A DNA stretch of 64,000 nucleotides, from the NCBI GenBank assembly GCA_033032175.1, contig CM065304.1:11284001-11348000 (forward strand). The letters run 5' to 3'. The notes beneath the pieces were generated by a model. That model was not told the origin of the DNA and ran no database searches. It was given only the letters and a program-made list of their open reading frames with translations. Source of the stretch: Saturnia japonica (lineage: Eukaryota > Arthropoda > Insecta > Lepidoptera > Saturniidae). Within the stretch, counting starts at the first letter, position 1. Every line of letters begins with the position of its first letter. A program made the translations under genes and the position numbers. This document shows, in pieces, positions 34,006-45,139 of the stretch.

Positions 34006-34305
34006 AGTCGCTTTCCACTGTCTGTCCCCTATGTACACTTAGGCCTTTTATACTATGCAACGGATTTTAATGCGGTTTTCATTAGCATTTAGAGAAGTTT
34101 TTACGGAAGGTTTATATGTATACGTTCCAATTAAGTTTTTGTATAGTAGAGAAACTTCGATTATTTGCAATCAATTCGTCAGTACAGTTTTCCATTTAAA
34201 CGAATATCGTAGAAGAAATCACGAATTTAAAGCTATTCAGCTATTGAACAAAGAAATCCGAAGCAAGCTATTGCACTATTCATTCTGTTCAATATTCACT
34301 ATTTC

Positions 34306-34402
34306 ATAGTAAAACCCCAAAAGCACTTTACCCTACCTGGGAATCGAACCTAGGACCTCGGGCATAGCAGTCGTGTTTAGGACCACTAGGCTAATGAGGC
34401 AG
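34306..34402 (-). mobile_element. tRNA-derived SINE, head only, inverted
   Basis: Read on the minus strand from about 34402 it gives TGCCTCATTAGCCTAGTGGT, a B-box-like GGTTCGATTCCC, then AAAGTGCTTTTGGGG and TACTATGAAAT, matching the first 110 bases of the SINE at 11370-11640. It is truncated after the head. Confidence 0.7.
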
Positions 34403-34514
34403 TTAGAGTTATGAAGTTATGAACTATTAACTAAAGCAATAAACTCTAAATCAGGATTTATTAAACATAAAATACACCACTTTGTAAATTTTACCCATAC
34501 GAAGCTGGGCGGGT

Positions 34515-34695
34515 CACTAATATATATATATATATATATAAATCTTGTGTACCTCTGTTAGTAATTCTATAACTTCTGAACGACATGACCGATTGGTTTT
34601 TATCGAGACAATAGTTCACTGATATGTTATGATTCCAATAAGTACCGGAAAGGCCAGAACAACGTCTGCCGGGCCAATGAGTAATATTAACATAA
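34515..34695 (+). repeat. (TA)n run and repeat family F copy
   Basis: A (TA) run of about 22 bases at 34519-34540 is followed by GTAATTCTATAACTTCTGAACG, GACATGACCGATTGG and GAACAACGTCTGCCGGGCC, matching 33790-34005. Confidence 0.6.
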
Positions 34696-34699
34696 ATTA

Positions 34700-35435
34700 T
34701 CATCATCTTAAGAAAGAAATAATTAGAAGGTTGAGACAAACTTATTCTTTATGAATACGAATAAACAATCTTTATAAATTATATACCTCTCGACAGTCAG
34801 TTATATTATCGTGATAAATAAGTTAAGTAAAATACCGTTAAATCGGCTTCACGAAGTGTAAAAGAAGTAAATAAAATGTTGATAATGACCCGCTAAAAGT
34901 CTTCGGTTACCCTGGGAGAGCTCCCCTTTTAACTCTTAACATCGCTTAGAGCCAAATAAAATGCCCTTTAACCAACCTTAAGGGGTATTCAAATTTATTG
35001 CCTTATAACACGGAAAGATTAACGAAATATTTACAATTAATTAAAGTAACGTGAAATTAATAATGAATTTTAACTAGTTTACCTATAATGTAAATATATT
35101 AAGCAATATACATAAAGTCTACATTGTGTAGGTACTATCCACGTCTTTGTTAGATAAAAAAAGGGCAAAAGGGAACATATAAATGTGTTCTAGTATCCAG
35201 TGAAATAAATCCAGACAAATCGGTTTAAAACCGATTGGCTACATTTTATGAATTACTAAATAAAAAAAAAAACAATTTAGTCTGTTTGATATATTATAAG
35301 TAAGTTTATTTTATAACGAAATAAAATAAGAAGATAACAGAAAGAATGGATCACGCTCAATGCTTTAAGATAAAACTAGTTATCATTTTGGGATAAAATT
35401 GCAAAAAAGTAACTTTGTAACGTTTAAACAAACAC
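34700..35435. other. AT-rich flank, nothing recognised
   Basis: A short less AT-rich piece at 34880-34990 (CTTCGGTTACCCTGGGAGAG) is the only compositional change. No gene is seen. Confidence 0.35.
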
Positions 35436-35439
35436 TTTC

Positions 35440-35815
35440 ATAGCACAAGAGATTGCTTAAACAGGCTAATCTCAGGAAGTACAAGTCATATTTGAAAATT
35501 ATTTCTGTAATTTATAGCCAATTTATTGAAGGACGTTAATATGCTATATAACTTAACGCTACGGTTCTAAGGAATGGAGCAGTAACCAAGAATTTCAAAC
35601 TATCTTACAAACTGAAGGCAAGATAGGAAGTGTGAACAACAACAATAGGCTACATGGGTGCGTTGGTGGAGGTACGGTTTTAGAGTTAGTATGAGTTATA
35701 GAATAAATTGAAACCGTAGAGCACGAGTAGCCACTAACATAAAGAATCATCTTGAAGACTCGTGATTGAGAGCATTCCAAACAATTTTGAATCAAGATCT
35801 ATATTATGTCATACT
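35440..35815 (+). repeat. interspersed repeat family G copy
   Basis: AATCTCAGGAAGTACAAGTC, GCTATATAACTTAACGCTACG, AAGGAATGGAGCAGTAACC, GGAAGTGTGAACAACAAC and TGGGTGCGTTGGTGG line up with the copy at 55985-56290 and the pieces at 25335-25780. Confidence 0.55.
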
Positions 35816-35819
35816 TAGA

Positions 35820-36480
35820 GTTTAATGTACAAACCAATGAGTTTTATTCTGTTTTATATACAATTAATTAAAAGTTGTGAGACGGGTAAACAGTTTTATT
35901 GTAGCAATCATCTGCACTCTGATGTCGGTATAAAGGTACGTATAAAATATATTGTCACAGAGCCGCGGTTTGATTGGTTCCGTAGATTATTAGCCTCTAT
36001 TTGTGTTGTCAATGTTTACGGTCTTTTTATGAGCACTGGCGGTTTTATTACAGATTCAATTGCTATAGTAACGGATTTGATTAAGTAAAACGATAGTTGC
36101 GTTCTGTTTGTCGCTTTATACGAGAGTTTTATGATTCGTATATGCTCCATAACTTATAGGTTTTTTACCTACACCTTAATTTTAAAAGTTATATTTCCAT
36201 TCAAAACAGTGGTCCAGTAATCTAACGGTTTACCAATGATAATACCGGTTACGTTATGAAGAGAGCTATAAAAATATAGTTGATTAAATATAGATACTGA
36301 GGGCTTGGTTAAATCCCCTATATTCCACCAAATATAAATCGTCCTTCAGTATTGCTCTTCAGTATTCAGTTTTATTGAGATAGTTCTGGTGAATATTATT
36401 TAGACCAGTATATAGGACATCAAAGTTTAAAAATACTTTTCATCTATACAATTAATAAAATTAAAGTTTGTAATGTAAAA
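35820..36480. other. AT-rich flank, nothing recognised
   Basis: An 87-codon frame at 35825-36088 lacks any motif. No repeat family is recognised. Confidence 0.35.
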
Positions 36481-36484
36481 ATAA

Positions 36485-36960
36485 CAGTTTTTTACTAAAT
36501 GCATATGAAAGTATATACGATACCAATAACAAAAAGCCCATTTTTTTAAATTTTTGTCTGTCTGTCTATTTGTTCCGGGCAGTCTACGAAACGGTTGAAC
36601 CTATTTTGACGGGACTTTCACTGATAGATAGCTGATGATGTAGGGAGCAACTTAGGCTACTTTTATTTTAGAATAATAATAATGAATCCGCACAATTAAA
36701 AAAAAACTGATCACAGTGAATCAATTCGGGCACTTAAATGGCTTATGCTGAGTAAACCGTAAGAGACATAGCAAATTAATGTACTACATAAACATAGGCA
36801 TTAAAAAGACGTACAAAAAATCCGGGAGAGTATACATATATCTTCTAAGAAACACCCACAATAAGCATTTTTGTCTTTAAAATAGCAAGTGCAAGATTCG
36901 CGCGGGCATTCTGTAGTCCACGTTAGCGAAGCCACGGGCACAGCAAGCATTACAATAAAA
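36485..36960 (+). repeat. interspersed repeat family H, copy 1
   Basis: ACTAAATGCATATGAAAGTA, TGTCTGTCTGTC, TGTTCCGGGCAGTCTACG, CAATTCGGGCACTTAAATGG, CTTATGCTGAGTAAACCGTA and CACAATAAGCATTTTTGTC match 54775-55275 (+) and, inverted, 60240-60790. It is about 480 bp with no coding frame, so non-autonomous. Confidence 0.7.
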
Positions 36961-36969
36961 TTGTTACGT

Positions 36970-37395
36970 ACGTAAAGTTTTCTTAAAAGGGTATGATTAT
37001 TTTTTTATGATTTATTTATTTATTATGATTTGCCAGATGGCACACCATGTAAGTTTTTGAATTATGCCATGATAAATAGTATGGAATATTATCTGTTGTT
37101 ATAGTAATTAATTCTAATGAGACTATTATAATATTACCTTACACACATTATTACACCTTAGTTTGTTAATTAATAATAACTTCTGCCTTATACCACAGAG
37201 TGATAAAAATCTATGGAAAATACGATCATTTTGTTCTTTGTACTATTTCGGCGGAATGATCGCATCTGATTTTAAACATATTATGTACATTTAAAGAATA
37301 TAGAGTAAAGTTCTTTATTTGCAATATAATTCTTCAACAATTGTACTGTATTATACTGGAAAAAGGTTATGCAGCGGTCGATAGTTAAAGAGTAA
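36970..37395. other. AT-rich flank, nothing recognised
   Basis: No feature seen. Confidence 0.4.
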
Positions 37396-37399
37396 TTTC

Positions 37400-37660
37400 A
37401 ACTAACGAATTCGTTTACGTTTGTAGCCCCTATAAATATTTTAGTCTCGTCCTCGGTTAGCCACGGTCGGGTAACTTGTCCAGCTTATGGCCTGAGCGTG
37501 GTCGGGTTTCGGCGTCGCGTCGGCGGTGTGCCATAGGCCTCGCCCTGTACCGCCCGTTCGCAATATTTCAAATAAATATTCAGATTTCCAATGTTGTTTG
37601 CTGCCCTGCAAATGTTATTCTACCATTGTCCGACTTTGTTTCGTCTATATTGCGAACATG
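37400..37660. promoter_or_regulatory. GC-richer downstream island, candidate enhancer
   Basis: GGCCTGAGCGTGGTCGGGTTTC, CGGCGTCGCGTCGGCGG and CCTCGCCCTGTACCGCCCG (37489-37560) stand out 8.5 kb past the mirr stop. There is no repeat match in the window and no coding motif in the 77-codon frame at 37476-37709. Distal enhancers are expected around Iroquois genes; this is inference. Confidence 0.3.
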
Positions 37661-37779
37661 GTCCAAGCGTTTCCTTTTTTCTGCCTATAAAATTATTACG
37701 TGTGGGTAGAGCTTAATTGGATTGTTGTATTTATCAATATAAAACAATTTGGTTAAATGGTGCGGGAATATTCGTGTGC

Positions 37780-38010
37780 GTATTTATTAAATACAGGTGT
37801 GGATTGGGCAGCTGTCTCTAGCCTGAGGTGTCGAAACTAATCACATCAGATTTTCGCTAGAAGGGGCAAATTTATTCATATCCTCATATTTATCACCGCG
37901 GGCCTCTCTGAATAGTTTTTCGCAAATATGGGAAAATTGCCGGGTCGAAATTCTTTCACGCTTCCGGACGAGGGTCGTTAGATTTTTGTGCACCTTGCCG
38001 AAACCAATAA
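37780..38010. promoter_or_regulatory. second downstream GC-richer island
   Basis: CACCGCGGGCCTCTCTGAAT (37893) and CACGCTTCCGGACGAGGGTC (37957) are non-repetitive and less AT-rich than the flanks. The 108-codon frame at 37988-38314 has no recognised motif. Confidence 0.25.
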
Positions 38011-39085
38011 ATCAAACTATTGCGTAATATTGCCCCTGTATGCATGGAGATCACTACGGACCTTTAGTTTTATTTATTGCATCGCTAAACAGATTTTTAT
38101 GAAGGATTTATGCGTTACGAAGTTTTTTAGCCCGTTACGAATGTTTATCCTGATTTTGGACATTGAGAAATTTGTTAAACCATCGGTTGAACGACCGTCG
38201 GGCTGTAACATATTTTACGTTAAAAACTACTTCTATACTTATTGGCCGATCAGAACTGATTTAGATACCGATCTAAGAATTTCGAACAAGTTTTTATTGA
38301 TACAAAGTGAATGACTATTGACTATTCGCGCGTGTTAATTTATGCATATGACAAAGATAAAATATCTTGTATATTATGTTACAGTCAAACTAATCAATCT
38401 GTGGTATATATAGGTACCAACCATAATTTATTTATCGTAATTTTTTTTTATATTGTTAAAGCTCACTCTCTTTTTATTTTATTATTATTTTCAAATTTCA
38501 ATCTTATAATAGAAGTAGATACCTAACCTTTATATGTATGTGTTAACCCGTTGTTCTGCATTAGTTAAGTATATTCTTAATTGTTTTTATATTTCCTTTT
38601 TTTATTTACATCATATTTATTGCGGAGTCTTTACACGTTATTTCGTAAATAAACATAATCCCCGATGACTCTAATGAGTATCCTGAGGTTATATATTATC
38701 GGATAGACTAGATATTTCGTTCCTTCGCCATTGAATGGAATTAATAAAAAGTGTGTGCACACATGCTACATGCTACAGTCATTACTTGCTACTGACTTTG
38801 CTTGTGTATGCATTTATGAAATATGCTATGTCGTTACTATTATAAGTTAAGAAATGTAGTAATGTTCTCTGCGCTTAGAGTTGTTGATGATTATGTTTAC
38901 CTAGCGCAAACTACCCAGCTTCGAGAAATAGTCCAATCGTCGAATCCAACTCTGCCCGTTTGTGAAGCTACTAATATCTCTTCGTCCGTGTCCAAGTCAG
39001 TGTCTCAAGACGAAAGTCTTTGACTAGTGTGTGTTTCTAGTGATTACATATAGGTAGTAAGTACTAAGACGTGATGACTAACTAT
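38011..39085. other. AT-rich flank, nothing recognised
   Basis: Only chance frames. No repeat family is recognised. Confidence 0.35.
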
Positions 39086-39089
39086 GTCA

Positions 39090-39450
39090 CTGAAAAGCAA
39101 TAGAGAGGTCTATGTTCGGAGTTCCTCTTTCTGAGATAATCCGCAGAAGAAGACGAACATAGACCTAAAAATAGCTAGACATATGTGGCAGTGGGCAGGG
39201 TACGTAGCTCGTAGAACGGGTGGCCTATGGGGCCAAAGAGTTCTCGAGTGACGGCCACATACCGGAAGACGCAGCGTGGGCAGACCGGCGACACTTGTGG
39301 CGACAAGGTGGACCGACGATCTGGTAAAGGTTGCGAAAACTCGCTGGATGCGGGCAGTACAGGATTGGTCGATGTGGCAATATTTCGAGGAGGCCTATAT
39401 TCAGTAGTGAACGTCTTTCCGGCTGAAATGATAGTGATGATGATTGGATG
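39090..39450 (+). mobile_element. decayed RTE-like LINE fragment
   Basis: The + strand reads MWQWAGYVARRTGGLWGQR, then RVLEWRPHTGRRSVGRPAT, then TRWTDDLVKVAKTRWMRAVQ and DWSMWQYFEEAYIQ across frame shifts. This is the end of an RTE-like reverse transcriptase (W-GH-ARR / GRPP-RW-DD). The ATGATAGTGATGATGATTGG tail at 39427-39446 is the usual 3' end. Confidence 0.75.
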
Positions 39451-39934
39451 CCAGTCTGTAATAATTATTACTATTTTATTAATAAGTCTGTTGTGCTTTT
39501 CTTATGCAATATTTAAACCAACCCATAAATTAGTATGACCAAAGATTTAATACACTCATCTTTGAGTATATCAATAATTATTTTTGTTATTATTTAAATA
39601 AAACATAGCTATAAATATTTACGTCTGTTTACTATAAAATAACTTAGCGTACCTTGACTTGGGTAGCCTATAAATGTAATAAGAATATGAGGGACAAAGC
39701 TAGAGTCTTGTATGGTATATGTACATAGACCATATTCTTTTAATTGAGTATCTCGACTCGCAAAGTATTAAAAGAAGCATGAGAAATAAAATGTCATTCA
39801 CCAGCATTAAAAATATTACTGTAAATCTGCTTCGTTCGCACGTTGTTATAACAATTATTCGAGACAACCTAGTTTTCTATATAATTATAACTATTATTAA
39901 ATTAAATGATAAAAACTTACTCAATTATCGTCAT

Positions 39935-40150
39935 CATTTCAGCCGAAAGATATTCACGACTGGACATAGGCCTTCCCCAAAGATCACCACAAAGACCGAT
40001 CCTGCGTTGCTCACATCCAGTGGCATCCCGATACCTTCTCCAAGGCGTCAGTCAACTTTGTGATAGGTCTACCCAAGCTGCGTTTTACGGTTGGCACGCA
40101 AATGCCACTCGAGAACTCTTCGATACCATCGGTCATTCGTTCCACGAGCG
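39935..40150 (-). mobile_element. second RTE-like LINE fragment, inverted to the first
   Basis: CATCATTTCAGCCGAAAGAT (39930), GACTGGACATAGGCCTTCCC, CAGTCAACTTTGTGATAGGTC, CCCAAGCTGCGTTTTACGG and CCACTCGAGAACTCTTCG are the reverse complement of the same LINE region as 39176-39440. The copies face each other across about 490 bp. Confidence 0.7.
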
Positions 40151-40234
40151 ACGTATCTCGCTATTCATAGGGCTATTTTAGTGCGGATCTCCACATTTCT
40201 CAATTATAACTTTGTTTAAATTTCATACACAATT

Positions 40235-40700
40235 AATTAGCGGGATCTTAATCTACTATGTGTTGGTTTTTATTTTTATTCATATGCTAGTGTTATAATT
40301 TTGACTGCATTTTACGTGATGTAATTTGTTAGTTGCTACAAAAACTCCGCAGACAGTTTAAACAAGAGAGATGCCATCTTGTTAGGGCTATGTTTGAAGG
40401 TTTTATGAATGTTATTAAAACAATGGAGTTTTTGATGAGATCTTGAACTGCCATATTGTAGTGTTTGTTTTAATTCTTCAACGTAGATTATTTGACCCTA
40501 TATTATGTAATATTGATGTCATTTTGGGTGATATTTTTGCTTATTGTCCATACATGAAGTGGTTTATAAATATAAACTGGAAACCTTTTTTTCTTAAGTC
40601 TGTGCTGGAAACATGCATTTTGAGATATAACAAAAACTCCGCAGATTATTCTGGCAAGGGAGCCACCATCTTGTATGACCTAGCTTAGAATATTAGAAAA
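40235..40700 (+). repeat. repeat family I, two partial direct copies
   Basis: CAAAAACTCCGCAGACAG...GCCATCTTGTTAGGG (40340-40388) and CAAAAACTCCGCAGATTAT...CACCATCTTGTATGACC (40629-40680) are direct copies. Related copies lie at 50980-51240 (AAAACTCCCTAGAAAG, CACCATCTTGTTGGG) and 62945-63200 (GGCGGGATCTTTG, AAAAACTCCCTGGACA). Confidence 0.55.
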
Positions 40701-40974
40701 TACTCCAAAGGTTTTTAAAATCATTAACTCTGGCAAGTGCTTTTTGCGGCACCAAAACAAAGACGAAAAAATAATTATGAAGAAATTTCGTAGATATGAA
40801 TATGTTTTACAGGTATAATGGCTGGATTACAATAATTTTGAACATAATACATTAATTAATTTAGCCGTAACATTTAAGGTATACATTTGTTACTGACCAG
40901 ATATACTAAATTATATATCGTGACATAATATGTTAGACGTTACAAAAATACCCATCAATAAATCTCTATGACTT

Positions 40975-41180
40975 CGATAAATAGGCTTGGCCGTGGGTTC
41001 ACGCCGATAACAAACTAGTAGCTACCAGATGTGTGCCGGCCGCGTATCGGCACATCGATCGTTCCCTTCAAGATGTGATCGTTGGCATTCCACCATCCCA
41101 ACATCGGAGATAACTGAAAACATTACATACTATAATTTATCTACGGCAATTCGTCTACGCACCGTTCCGTAAGGCGTTGT
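40975..41180. promoter_or_regulatory. GC-richer downstream island with dyad
   Basis: GGCTTGGCCGTGGGTTCACG and the dyad TGTGCCG - 9 bases - CGGCACA (about 41032-41054) lie in AT-rich flank. There is no repeat match in the window. Candidate regulatory element only. Confidence 0.25.
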
Positions 41181-41404
41181 TCCTACCTTACAAGTACTAA
41201 TGAAGTTTACATGATAGAAACCGTCTTAAAATATTCTTGGTTAATAATGTATTTCCCACATTAGCGGTTTACTATTTTAGCAAATGTTTAAGTAAGATTT
41301 CTCTGCATATTTTAATAAATCTCTTGAATAATATCGAAATTAGATCATTAATATCAAATAACTCCCTCTATTATCTAATGTTTGTAGCATCACAGTAAAC
41401 CAAG

Positions 41405-41645
41405 AGCAGCAAGAGACGTAGGGTATAAGGAAATTTCTTTAGAGATTTCTCTCTACTTGGAGCAGCCTGACTGGTGGAATTCCTCCACCATATCTATAGA
41501 AGGTCGCAGACAAATAACCTTATGTTGTGTTCCTGCGGTGAGCAAGGTTTTCAGAGCTCCTTGTGGTACGGGGAATCAAGGTTGGTAACGTGCTAGTTGA
41601 TACCTCTGTGTGGACTAGTGGGCTGTAGCCTTGTTTGCTACCTTA
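41405..41645 (-). repeat. interspersed repeat family E, reverse copy
   Basis: GAGATTTCTCTCTACTTGGA, GCAGCCTGACTGGTGGAATT and CAGAGCTCCTTGTGG are the reverse complement of the phrases at 19440-19695. Confidence 0.6.
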
Positions 41646-41659
41646 GTAGCATAAAAAAA

Positions 41660-42235
41660 TGTGATAGAAGTATCCGTGTTAATTAAAAAAATGGCTTCCT
41701 CAAACTCAGCAGGTCCAGACTGTAGCTCATCGAAACTTCTTATATCATGTGAATCATCTTCTATAGCCCTGCCTATTTCGAATTTATTAAAAAAAATATT
41801 TATCTACAGCCATAGTTCCCTAACTATGGAAATCAGCGTTTATAATGTTCGTGTACAAAAATGACTTTAAATTAAACTACTAAATTAAATAAAGACTTAC
41901 GTACAAACAAGTGTTTTCTGCTCACAAAAGGGAGACACCATTACAAATCTGGTCTTACCCAATGACTATAAGTACGATACTGATGCTAACCAGGTAGCAG
42001 TGAGGTAACCAGGTCGATATTGTCTACACGGTTTATAGGAAGGCGTTTGACCTAATTGACCTAGACATCCTAATGCTAGAGTTAAATACATGAAAACAGA
42101 CAGATGGTTTACTTCTTACATGCATAATAGGCCATAAGCTATTATCATATATTGACAAGTAAGCATATAGGTATTGATTATCAAGTTGGGTCTATGTTTA
42201 TCATAAGGGGTACCTCAGGGTTCATCCTTATTTAG
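41660..42235 (+). mobile_element. jockey-type LINE, reverse-transcriptase N-terminal half
   Basis: The frame at 41661-41864 reads MASSNSAGPDCSSSKLLIS, then SSSIALPISNLLKKIF, matching the SAGPDGIP-K-LK / LALPIS-LFN block of jockey-like reverse transcriptases. Downstream, in shifting frames, follow GDTITNLVLPND-type sequence, VDIVYTVYRKAFDLIDLDIL (the YTDF-KAFDRVDH block) and GYLRVHP / GTPQGSSLF at 42208-42235. Stops show decay. It is cut off at 42236 by repeat family A. Confidence 0.75.
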
Positions 42236-43204
42236 AACTAGCTAGTACCCGCGACTTCGTCTACGTATTATTGTATATAGTTATCTGTGTGTCAAATTTC
42301 ATCTAAATTCGTCTCGCTGTTTTTGCGTGAATGAGTATCAAACATAGAAACTTTTCATTTTATTATATTTGTAGGATAACACTGGTTAATCTATGACTGT
42401 TTCCGGCATAAAAAGTACCCTGTCTGTTATTTTAGGTCATAGACTATCTATGTGACAATATTCATCTAAATCCGTTCAGCCGTTCTTGCGTGATTGACTA
42501 ACAAAGCTACAATCTTTCCATTTATTATATTTGTAGGATAACACTGGTTAATCTATGACTGTTTCCGGGATAAAAAGTACCCTGTCTGTTATTCTAGGTC
42601 ATAGACTATCTATGTGACAATATTCATCTAAATCCGTTCAGCCGTTCTTGCGTGATTGACTAACAAAGCTACAATCTTTCCATTTATTATATTTGTAGGA
42701 TAACACTGGTTAATCTATGACTGTTTCCGGCATAAAAAGTACCCTGTCTGTTATTCTAGGTCATAGACTATCTATGTGACAATATTCATCTAAATCCGTT
42801 CAGCCGTTCTTGCGTGATTGACTAACAAAGCTACAATCTTTCCATTTATTATATTTGTAGGATAACACTGGTTAATCTATGACTGTTTCCGGGATAAAAA
42901 GTACCCTGTCTGTTATTCTAGGTCATAGACTATCTATGTGACAATATTCATCTAAATCCGTTCAGCCGTTCTTGCGTGATTGACTAACAAAGCTACAATC
43001 TTTCCATTTATTATATTTGTAGGATAACACTGAATAAACTATGACTTTTACCCGAATAAAAAGTACCATATATGTTATTCCAGGTTATAGACTATCTATG
43101 TGCCAAATTTCATTGAGATCTGTTCAGTCGTGTTTGCGTAATTGAGTAACAAACATCCAAACATCCAAACATACACACTTTCACATTTATTATATTAGTA
43201 AGAG
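42236..43204 (+). repeat. repeat family A copy with internal 162-bp tandem array
   Basis: The element starts CTAGCTAGTACCCGCGACTT and ends CACTTTCACATTTATTATAT with TAGTAAGAG. Inside, the word GTAGGATAAC begins units at 42371, 42533, 42695, 42857 and 43019, exactly 162 bases apart. Units 1-4 are nearly identical and unit 5 diverges. Units 1 and 3 have CCGGCATAAA where 2 and 4 have CCGGGATAAA, so the array looks like a duplicated 324-bp dimer. No coding frame spans the units. Confidence 0.9.
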
Positions 43205-43440
43205 TAAGGTTTATTTAAGCGATTAACATTTATGTTCTTGCGTCTTCAAAGAGTTATTTATGTAAGTAGTATATCTTTATACCAAATAAGTTTGTCTTCG
43301 GATAGAAGGTGCTTAAGTCTTGATTTTGTATTATATAAGCAAGTGCTTTTTAAATGTTCCTTAGTTGTTATTACCGGTAGCAGTGATAGCAGTACCTACT
43401 ACACTTACTCATATTTCCACATTCTTTTATAATATAATGT
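43205..43440 (+). mobile_element. possible LINE reverse-transcriptase C-terminus
   Basis: The 66-codon frame at 43232-43432 reads MFLRLQRVIYVSSIS, then SLSSDRRCLSLDFVLYKQV. This resembles the FLRYLYYK... LSSRRK-LDL-FLYK-L block near the end of jockey-like LINE ORF2. It may be the other end of the LINE interrupted at 42235, but the palm region with the YADD motif is missing between them. Confidence 0.45.
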
Positions 43441-43444
43441 AAGA

Positions 43445-43775
43445 GATTTTTTACTGTGGTGAATTATTAATGCATAAAAGGATTCTTTGCTACTTATATT
43501 TATATCGTTAAATTAGTTGTTATTCATCTATGTTAAGAAATAAAAAACACCATTACATCAACATACTATGTAAAAAATCAAAGTTCTCTAGTCAAAATTG
43601 TCTGTATTTACTTCCAGTTGTATCTGGTTTAGTTGTTAACCGAAATAAGCCGATAGTGAGATGTTATATAAAAAAATCTAAAATACTTATTTGATCTCAC
43701 TTTGATAAAGGAGTCAATCGATTGAATTACGAACAAAGATTTAGGTACTTCATTAATATTACCGTTTGAGGCAAA
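43445..43775. other. AT-rich flank, nothing recognised
   Basis: No feature seen. Confidence 0.4.
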
Positions 43776-43779
43776 TACC

Positions 43780-44040
43780 GAAGTTGGGCATAACTTCACG
43801 CTACAAGCGCATAATCTCGTGAAATCAATGAAACATTCCTACACGGCCGCGAGCGAGGGTTCACGATTGCTTCCAACTTTCAAGTCTAATAATGAGTTCG
43901 CTCGTCTTCAATCGGGATTGATATCGGCATAAGTCACATTCGTGATTTGAAATGTTTACTGTGGTGAATAAATTTCAAACGTCTCGCCAGATCTTTAACC
44001 AACTTCGAATATGGGATATTCTTCTCCGTTTTCGGTGTTA
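43780..44040. promoter_or_regulatory. GC-richer downstream island, candidate enhancer
   Basis: CTACACGGCCGCGAGCGAGG (43839) and CGCTCGTCTTCAATCGGGAT (43899) lie in non-repetitive, less AT-rich sequence with no open frame. Confidence 0.28.
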
Positions 44041-44044
44041 TCTA

Positions 44045-44940
44045 TACATCTTAATTCCTCTAAGTAATTTCTTAGGTCTTTGTTGTCTCTTCTACCTGTA
44101 ACCATCTAAGGATATGTGTATAATTCACAATTTACAATTTTTATTATTGAATTCTATATAATAATAATATCTATATAGTGTATATCTATATGGTACCGAA
44201 TAGCATCTACATTGATACTATAAATCTATATAAACAAAGCCTATAAGATTTGGGGATAATTTGGACTCATGGAGTATTAGAATCGGATTAGTAGATTCAG
44301 ATACAACAAACAAACAAGCGTTAAATATGTAATAAATATAGTGTATAGTAAGTAAAGTTCTGTCTAATGAAATAACAATGTTACAACTTTCCATATCTTT
44401 ATGGTGGTAGATTTTAGATAGTGATCGTTCGGTTGTGCTTTAAAGGTCAATAAATACACCAGTAAATGTTACTTTAAAAAAATTGCATTGTGTTCACCTG
44501 CCAGTACCCTACCATCTAGAATGGTCTCGACTCGATATTTTCTTGCAGTGAAAGTACTGATTCATTGTAGAATTCGCTACCAATAGAAAGCCATTACAGT
44601 GACTATGGCTTTTTGTGATTTACAATTTTTTTATTAGAAATATTATGTATGAAGCAAATAGATGTAGCAACGAAATAGCAGCAACGTTGATATTAACATG
44701 GGTAGAAGCATTGTTAATTTGAAAGATAATAAAATGATGCGATAAAAACCCACACTGATTTAGTTTTCACATTAATAACAGGCAATATAAAACAACTTAA
44801 ATTGGTTTATGCCGCGTTAACTGCCGATGGTACCTCACTCATGTGCAGGGAACATGAGCGAATATTAGTATTGCCAGGTAGAATATATTTTTCCCGAATT
44901 TTTGGAATTTATTACGTACTACAATTTTTCTAATTTATAC
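44045..44940. other. AT-rich flank, nothing recognised
   Basis: No repeat or gene recognised. 44820-44860 (CCGATGGTACCTCACTCATG) is a minor compositional change. Confidence 0.35.
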
Positions 44941-44944
44941 AGGA

Positions 44945-45075
44945 GTATCGCACCTGATTTTAAGTGATAATGTGGCCCAAGTGAATGAACTGGTTCTCAA
45001 TTAGAGCTGCAGGAACATGTATGACGTTGTGACACGTGGTGACAGACACGGTTCAACTTAAGGTTGATTGAGTTG
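44945..45075 (-). mobile_element. second SINE family, 3' body fragment, inverted
   Basis: GATAATGTGGCCCAAGTGAA, then GGTTCTCAATTAGAGCTGC, is the reverse of the body end at 62100-62190 (GCCACATCGTCATC) and parallels the copy at 59715-59860. The tRNA head is missing. Confidence 0.5.
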
Positions 45076-45139
45076 ATCATTTTAAGGTTCAACAAATATT
45101 TGGTTAAATAAAAAAATTGTACCAATATTATAATTATAA

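Noticed and set aside
39227..39538. 103-codon frame starting MGPKSSRVTA
   Set aside because: It is an out-of-frame reading of the RTE-like LINE fragment at 39090-39450.
42371..43180. Regular repeats that could suggest a CRISPR array
   Set aside because: The 162-bp units are contiguous and nearly identical with no spacers, and the DNA is insect nuclear DNA.
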